In this document: in pieces, positions 59,966-64,000 of the stretch
How the letters are laid out: every line of letters starts with the position of its first letter
How positions within the stretch are numbered: the first letter of the stretch is position 1
Assembly (NCBI RefSeq): GCF_030269325.1
Contig: NZ_BSTD01000002.1
Location: 310,001-374,000 of the forward strand
Direction of reading: 5' to 3'
From: Amycolatopsis sp. NBRC 101858
GTDB lineage: Bacteria; Actinomycetota; Actinomycetes; Mycobacteriales; Pseudonocardiaceae
Length of the DNA: 64,000 bases
Notes under the pieces: generated by a model
What the model was told of the DNA's origin: nothing
What the model saw: only the letters and a program-made list of their open reading frames with translations
Database searches by the model: none
Program-made: the position numbers and the translations under genes

Positions 59966-61236
59966 GGGCTTTCCTCCGGTGGTCGGGGTTCGCCCGACCG
60001 ACGAACGGGCCCGCCCGGGACCGACACCGTCTCCGAAATTCTTCGCGTGAGATAGGCACGCTCGGCGTCGGTGGGCGCGAGGTCGCGTGCTTTCGCGTAC
60101 CAGTCGGCGGCTTCGGCGTCCCGGCCCAGGCGGCGGAGGAAGTCGGCGCGGGTGGCGGGCAGCAGGTGGTAGCCGTCCATGGTCAGCTCGTCGAGCAGCG
60201 CGAGCCCGGCGAGCGGGCCGTCGGCCATGCCGATCGCGACGGCCCGGTTGAGCTCGACGACGGCGCTCGGGACGTGCTTGCGCAGTTCGCCGTAGAGGCC
60301 GGCGATCTGGGCCCAGTCGGTGTCGGCGGGCGTCGCGGCGGTGGCGTGGCAGGCGGCAATGGCGGCCTGGATCTGGTACGGCCCGGGCTGTCGCCGGCGC
60401 AACGCGGTCTCCAGGATCCGGGTGCCCTCGGCGATTTCGCCCGCGTCCCACCGGGTGCGGTCCTGTTCCTCGAGCGGGACGAGCTCGCCGTCGGAGCCGG
60501 CCCGGGTGGCGCGGCGGGCGTGCTGGACCAGCAGCAGCGCGAGCAGGCCGAGGACCTCGGGTTCGTCCGGCATGAGCCGGGCCAGGACGCGGGCGAGCCG
60601 GACGGCTTCGGCGGCGAGGTCGGGGCGCTGCAGGTCGGGCCCGGCGCTGGCGGAGTAGCCCTCGTTGAACGTCAGGTAGAGCACGCCGAGGACGGCGGCG
60701 GTGCGTTCGGGCAGCAGGTGCGCGGGCGGGACGCGGTAGGGGATGCCGGCGTGGCGGATCTTGCGCTTCACCCGCACCAGCCGCTGGGACATGGTGGCTT
60801 CCGGGACGAGGAAGGCGCGGGCGATCTCGGCCGTGGACAGCCCGGCCAGGGTGCGCAACGCGAGCGCGACCTGGGCTTCGGTGGCCAGCGCCGGGTGGCA
60901 GCAGGTGAAGATGAGCCGCAGCCGGTCGTCGGTCACGCCGCTGTCGTCGCTCTCGGGTTCTTCGCGGACGTGCATCAGGGCGGCCTCCCGGAGCTTGGCG
61001 GCACCGGCGGTCTCGCGGCGGAGCCGGTCGGTGGCGCGGTGGCGGGCGGCGGTGGTCAGCCAGGCGCCGGGCCGCTTCGGGACGCCGTCGCGCGGCCACG
61101 TGCGCAGCGCGAGGGCGAACGCCTCCTGGGCGCACTCCTCGGCCAGGTCCCAGTCGCCGGTGATCCGGATGAGCGTGGCCACGACCTGGCCCCACTCCTC
61201 GCGGAACGCCTCCGCGACCGCGGTCTCGACGTCCAC
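59962..61236 (-). CDS. ECF42-type RNA polymerase sigma factor with C-terminal TPR-like extension
   Basis: 424 residues. Region 2: FREEWGQVVATLIRITGDWDLAEECAQEAFALALRTWP. Region 4: [66 protein letters not shown]. Then a long helical extension ([56 protein letters not shown]). The GTG at 61236 is chosen because GGAAGGAG is just upstream; an in-frame GTG at 61263 would overlap the putative -10. It is driven by a TGTCGA/CGTC promoter inside the 3' end of the upstream TetR gene. Confidence 0.94.
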   Translation of the reverse strand: MDVETAVAEAFREEWGQVVATLIRITGDWDLAEECAQEAFALALRTWPRDGVPKRPGAWLTTAARHRATDRLRRETAGAAKLREAALMHVREEPESDDSGVTDDRLRLIFTCCHPALATEAQVALALRTLAGLSTAEIARAFLVPEATMSQRLVRVKRKIRHAGIPYRVPPAHLLPERTAAVLGVLYLTFNEGYSASAGPDLQRPDLAAEAVRLARVLARLMPDEPEVLGLLALLLVQHARRATRAGSDGELVPLEEQDRTRWDAGEIAEGTRILETALRRRQPGPYQIQAAIAACHATAATPADTDWAQIAGLYGELRKHVPSAVVELNRAVAIGMADGPLAGLALLDELTMDGYHLLPATRADFLRRLGRDAEAADWYAKARDLAPTDAERAYLTRRISETVSVPGGPVRRSGEPRPPEESP

Positions 61237-61255
61237 AACCGCTCCTTCCGCCGGT

Positions 61256-62326
61256 TCACCCACCCGACGAACGGCCGGGCCCGGAATCGACAGCCGCCGC
61301 GTGGCAGGCGCCGAACCCTTCGGCGCGCACGACGATCCGGCCGCCTTCGACGCGGACGGCCGTCTCGGTGGCGTCGCTGACCGCGGTGACGCCGGCGGCC
61401 GCGGCCAGTTCGCCGGTCGCGTCGCAGACGAGCCGCAGCCGGGGCTGGGCCGGGGGCGCGATCGCAGGGTCGAGGCAGCCGCGCAGGTCGGCGACGGCGA
61501 GGCGGGCCAGCGGGGCGAGTTCGCCGGGGTCGCTGGTGACGAGCACGGCGGTGACGTCGGCGCCGGTGCGCACGGCTTCTTCGAAGGCGGCGGCGCGGTG
61601 CAGGCCGAGGATGGTGACGACGCCGTCGCCGGGCCGGAACGGCTCGCCGGTCAGCAGGTCCGTCGCCGTCGGCGGGGTCCACGGCTCGTCAAGCGGCCGG
61701 GCCTGGCTCGTGATCGGCGGGACGTCCGGCCAGTCGTCCGTGAGATCCAGGTCGAGCAGGGCGGCGCAGGCGGCGACGATGTGGAACGGCTCGCCGAAGC
61801 CGGGCGCGGCCGCGGCGAGCTGGCTCGCGCCGTGCAGCGTGGTGAGGGCGGCTTCGGCGACGCGGACCAGCCGCCGTCCCGGGCGCACCCGTTCCAGGGC
61901 GAGCCCGAGCAGGATGGCGTCGACCCGCATGAGCTGCGCGAACGGCCGGCGTGTGTGCTCGTCGGCGAGGATCTCGGGCAGCAGGTCGCGGCCGAGGCGG
62001 GCGTCGCCGCTGTCGTCGTCGGTGGCCAGGGGCAGCCGGGCGACCCAGGCGCGGGCGAACGCCGCCAGGACGTCGGCCGCGCTCGCGTCCGGTGGCGGGG
62101 TGGCGAACCGGGGCGCGCGTTCGGCGAGGTCGGCCAGCACCGCGAAGTACAGGGCCCGTTTGCCGGGGAAGTTGGAGTAGACCGCGCCGCGGGTGAGCTC
62201 GGCGCGTTCGGCGATGACGTCGATCTTCGCGTCGCGGAAGCCGCGCCCGGCGAACTCGTCGCGGGCGGCGGAGAGGACCTTCGCGCGGTTGCGCTCCTGG
62301 GTCTCCGTCCTGCTGAGCCTGACCAT
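61256..62326 (-). CDS. TetR family regulator with C-terminal thioredoxin-like domain
   Basis: 356 residues, about 150 longer than a normal TetR. Residues 1-60 are the helix-turn-helix (RAKVLSAARDEFAGRGFRDAKIDVIAERAELTRGAVYSNFPGKRALYFAVL), and a typical ligand domain runs to about 195. The remainder (GDGVVTILGLHRAAAFEEAVRTGADVTAVLVTSDPGELAPLARL...LRLVCDATGELAAAAGVTAVSDATETAVRVEGGRIVVRAEG) has the strand order of an AhpC/TSA-like thioredoxin fold but no redox Cys at the expected place. ATG 62326 has AAGGAGG upstream. It is divergent from a P450 gene, its likely target. Confidence 0.88.
   Translation of the reverse strand: MVRLSRTETQERNRAKVLSAARDEFAGRGFRDAKIDVIAERAELTRGAVYSNFPGKRALYFAVLADLAERAPRFATPPPDASAADVLAAFARAWVARLPLATDDDSGDARLGRDLLPEILADEHTRRPFAQLMRVDAILLGLALERVRPGRRLVRVAEAALTTLHGASQLAAAAPGFGEPFHIVAACAALLDLDLTDDWPDVPPITSQARPLDEPWTPPTATDLLTGEPFRPGDGVVTILGLHRAAAFEEAVRTGADVTAVLVTSDPGELAPLARLAVADLRGCLDPAIAPPAQPRLRLVCDATGELAAAAGVTAVSDATETAVRVEGGRIVVRAEGFGACHAAAVDSGPGRSSGG
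61266..61292 (-). promoter_or_regulatory. candidate ECF42 autopromoter, locus 2
   Basis: On the minus strand TGTCGA (61287-61292) and CGTC (61266-61269) are exactly 17 bp apart, 30 bp upstream of the sigma start. The spacing and both boxes match the promoter of ECF42 locus 1. Both boxes lie within the last codons of the TetR gene. Confidence 0.75.
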
Positions 62327-62354
62327 CGTCCTCCTTGCCGCGGTGACGTCGATC

Positions 62355-62394
62355 AAGATACCGTGACCACTGAGATGATTAGAACATCTGATGT
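62355..62394. promoter_or_regulatory. divergent TetR/P450 control region
   Basis: TATCTT (62355-62360, minus) is a candidate -10 for the TetR gene. ACATC-T-GATGT (62384-62394) is a palindrome just upstream of the P450 start and a candidate TetR operator. No clear P450 promoter hexamers were found. Confidence 0.45.
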
Positions 62395-62412
62395 GAACAT
62401 GTGGAGTTGCGG

Positions 62413-63582
62413 ATGACCCCCGAGATCGACCTCACCGACCTGAAGGTCCTGACTGACCCGTTCACCGCCTACGACCAGGCCCGGGAGGTGAGTGCGGTGG
62501 CCAAGCTGGTCATCCCCGGCTTCGGCCCGTTCTGGGCGCTGACCCGCTACACCCAGGCCCGCGCGATGCTGGCCGACCCGCGGTTCGAAGTCCGGGCGGA
62601 GAGCTTCCTGCGCCCGCCGGGCATCCCCGAGCACTGCCTCGAGTACATGCGGACGATGGCCGAACAGGACGGGCCCGAGCACCTGCGGCTGCGCCGCCTG
62701 GTCGCGCCGGCGTTCACCCCGAAGCGCGCCGCGCAGCTGCGGCCACGGCTGCTCGCGCTCACCGAACGGCTGCTCGACGAACTGCCCGCCCACGCCGAGG
62801 ACGGCGTCGTCGACCTGGTGCCGCACTTCGCGCGGCCCCTGCCGATGGACGTCATCTGCGAGATGACCGGCATCCCCGAGGCGGATCGGCCGCGCTGGCG
62901 GGAGTACGGCGCCGCGGTCGCCGGCGGCGTGGGCCCGGACTTCGCCACCGCGATCCCGGAGATCATCGCGGGCGCGAAGGACGCGGTCGCGCGCAGCCGG
63001 ACCGCACCGGGCGACGACCTCATCGGCGACCTCGTGCGCGCCGAAGACGACGACCGCCTCACCGACACCGAACTGGTCACCCTCGTCTGGCACCTGGTGC
63101 TGGCCGGCCAGACACCGGTGAACCTGATCGCGAACGCCGTCGAAGCCCTGCTGCGGCACCCGGACCAGCTCGCGGCCCTGCGCGGGGATCCGGCGTTGTG
63201 GCCGGGCGCGGTCGAGGAGCTGATGCGCTTCTGCAGTCCGCAGCTGCTGACCACCCCGCGGTTCGCGCGCGAAGACGTCGAGATCGACGGTCAGGTGATC
63301 CGCGAGGGCGAGCGCGTGACGGCCGCGATGGTGGCCGCCGACCGCGACCCGCGCGCGTTCCCCGACGCCGACCGTCTCGACGTCACTCGCGAAGGGCCGG
63401 CGCACCTCGGGTTCTCCCACGGCCCGCACTTCTGTCTCGGTGCGTCGATCGCGCGGGTGGAGACGGAGGTGGCGCTGTCGGCGCTCTTCACCCGCTTCCC
63501 GGACCTGGCGCTGGCCGGCGACGTGCCGCGCGCGCCCGACGGCGGGACCTGGCGGCCCGCGGAGCTACTGCTGACGCTCTGA
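62413..63582 (+). CDS. cytochrome P450
   Basis: 389-residue soluble bacterial P450. The I-helix reads LVLAGQTPVNLIANAVEALL, the ExxR motif is in AVEELMRFCSP, and the heme loop is HLGFSHGPHFCLGASIARVE with the ligating Cys. FEVRAESFLRPPG and EHLRLRRLVAPAFTPKRAAQLRP are typical of the CYP107/105-like group. In the I-helix Gln-Thr replaces the usual acid-alcohol pair (AGQT instead of AG(H/D)ET), and the first Gly of the heme motif is Ser. ATG 62413 follows GGAG by 6 nt. No ferredoxin gene is adjacent. It is probably repressed by the divergent TetR. Confidence 0.95.
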   Translation: MTPEIDLTDLKVLTDPFTAYDQAREVSAVAKLVIPGFGPFWALTRYTQARAMLADPRFEVRAESFLRPPGIPEHCLEYMRTMAEQDGPEHLRLRRLVAPAFTPKRAAQLRPRLLALTERLLDELPAHAEDGVVDLVPHFARPLPMDVICEMTGIPEADRPRWREYGAAVAGGVGPDFATAIPEIIAGAKDAVARSRTAPGDDLIGDLVRAEDDDRLTDTELVTLVWHLVLAGQTPVNLIANAVEALLRHPDQLAALRGDPALWPGAVEELMRFCSPQLLTTPRFAREDVEIDGQVIREGERVTAAMVAADRDPRAFPDADRLDVTREGPAHLGFSHGPHFCLGASIARVETEVALSALFTRFPDLALAGDVPRAPDGGTWRPAELLLTL

Positions 63583-64000
63583 CACCAGCGCCTCGATGCC
63601 GTCGAGGACGCGGGCGAGGCCGAAGCGGAAGGTGTAGGCGGGGTCTTCCGCGGCGTTGTGGGCTTCGCCCGCGGCCTGGCCGACCCGTGAAGCCAAGGGG
63701 TAGTGCGCCGCGTCGGCGGCCGGGATGCCGGCCAGCACCGGCGCGGCGCGCTCCCACCACTGGGCGTCGGTCATGCCGCTGGAGCGGACGAGGCGGGCGG
63801 CGTCGAGCGAACTGCGCGCGGTGGTCCGGACCAGGCCGGTGACCAGGCCGACGGCGGCGTCCATCTCGACGTCGTCGAGCCCGATGCCCTCGATCGCGCG
63901 CAGCTCGTGTTCGTACTTGGCGAAGCTGTGCGGGCCCAGCGCCGAGCGGCTGGTGGTGACCTGCAGCAGCCAGGGGTGGCGGTGGAAGAGCGCCCACTGG
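63565..64000 (-). CDS. TetR family regulator, C-terminal part (5' end outside window)
   Basis: The open frame from the right edge reads WALFHRHPWLLQVTTSRSALGPHSFAKYEHELRAIEGIGLDDVEMDAAVGLVTGLVRTTARS and ends in DPAYTFRFGLARVLDGIEALVSERQQ. This is the TetR_C ligand-binding domain common in tetracycline-repressor-like actinobacterial proteins. The helix-turn-helix lies beyond the window. It converges on the P450 gene with an 18-bp overlap of the 3' ends. Confidence 0.85.
   Translation of the reverse strand, partial: QWALFHRHPWLLQVTTSRSALGPHSFAKYEHELRAIEGIGLDDVEMDAAVGLVTGLVRTTARSSLDAARLVRSSGMTDAQWWERAAPVLAGIPAADAAHYPLASRVGQAAGEAHNAAEDPAYTFRFGLARVLDGIEALVSERQQ

Noticed and set aside
43141..64000. 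Secondary-metabolite gene cluster
   Set aside because: A P450, an MFS transporter, a monooxygenase remnant and several regulators are present, but there is no PKS, NRPS, terpene, RiPP or other core biosynthetic gene, and the genes belong to separate small operons.

Overview
The window is a high-GC actinobacterial chromosome segment, most likely Amycolatopsis or another member of the Pseudonocardiaceae. Evidence: very high third-position GC, frequent GTG starts and ATGA-type overlaps, F420-dependent oxidoreductases, MptB, DUF3090/SCO1664/DUF3097 family proteins, and many genes whose start codon lies 6-8 nt after a TANNNT -10 box (leaderless transcription). No rRNA, tRNA, CRISPR array or insertion sequence was seen.

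Layout. 1-5846: a partial aldo/keto reductase (-), then an LLM F420 oxidoreductase, uppP, an MSMEG_4193-type phosphatase and an M3 metallopeptidase (+). 5951-8338: clpP, mdh and a MarR regulator (-). 8437-10932: a MarR-controlled NTF2/VOC/LLM operon and a secreted DUF4360 protein. 10988-24612: a carbohydrate region with two GH92 glycosidases, a FUSC membrane protein, a tannase-family esterase and a methyltransferase. 24632-32322: peptide scavenging, with an M55 D-aminopeptidase and an M20 peptidase divergent from a complete dipeptide ABC transporter. 32383-37435: mptB, then an S9 peptidase/LD-carboxypeptidase/PPOX operon (-). 37513-43087: DUF3090, SCO1664, an aminoglycoside-kinase-like protein, DUF3097 and an NfeD/SPFH membrane module.

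43141-64000 is an accessory, regulator-rich region. It holds an MHS-family transporter, a TetR with a double palindromic operator next to a decayed FAD monooxygenase, a VOC/ArsR/SRPBCC operon with a perfect palindrome inside its promoter, and SGNH and epoxide-hydrolase-like enzymes. It also holds a CGNR protein, a lone tyrosine recombinase, and a zinc-finger/coiled-coil protein in a locally AT-rich patch. Two separate ECF42-type sigma factor loci follow, each with a DGPF (YciI) protein and the same candidate autopromoter. The region ends with ArsR/SRPBCC, AraC/NmrA, TetR/P450 and a second, partial TetR.

How it fits together. uppP, the 2990 phosphatase, DUF3090 and SCO1664 are near neighbours in mycobacteria, but here about 34 kb of other genes separate the two halves. 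The GH92 pair and the esterase suggest use of fungal or plant polymers. The M55/M20/Dpp, S9 and S66 enzymes suggest recycling of peptides and cell-wall peptides. The right third mainly couples small-molecule-responsive regulators to small detoxification enzymes.

The observations most worth following up are: both GH92 enzymes have Gln where the family normally has its catalytic Glu; the two ECF42 loci share an almost identical promoter; one TetR is fused to a thioredoxin-like domain; one alpha/beta hydrolase lacks its nucleophile; and a recombinase/coiled-coil pair may be a decayed mobile element.
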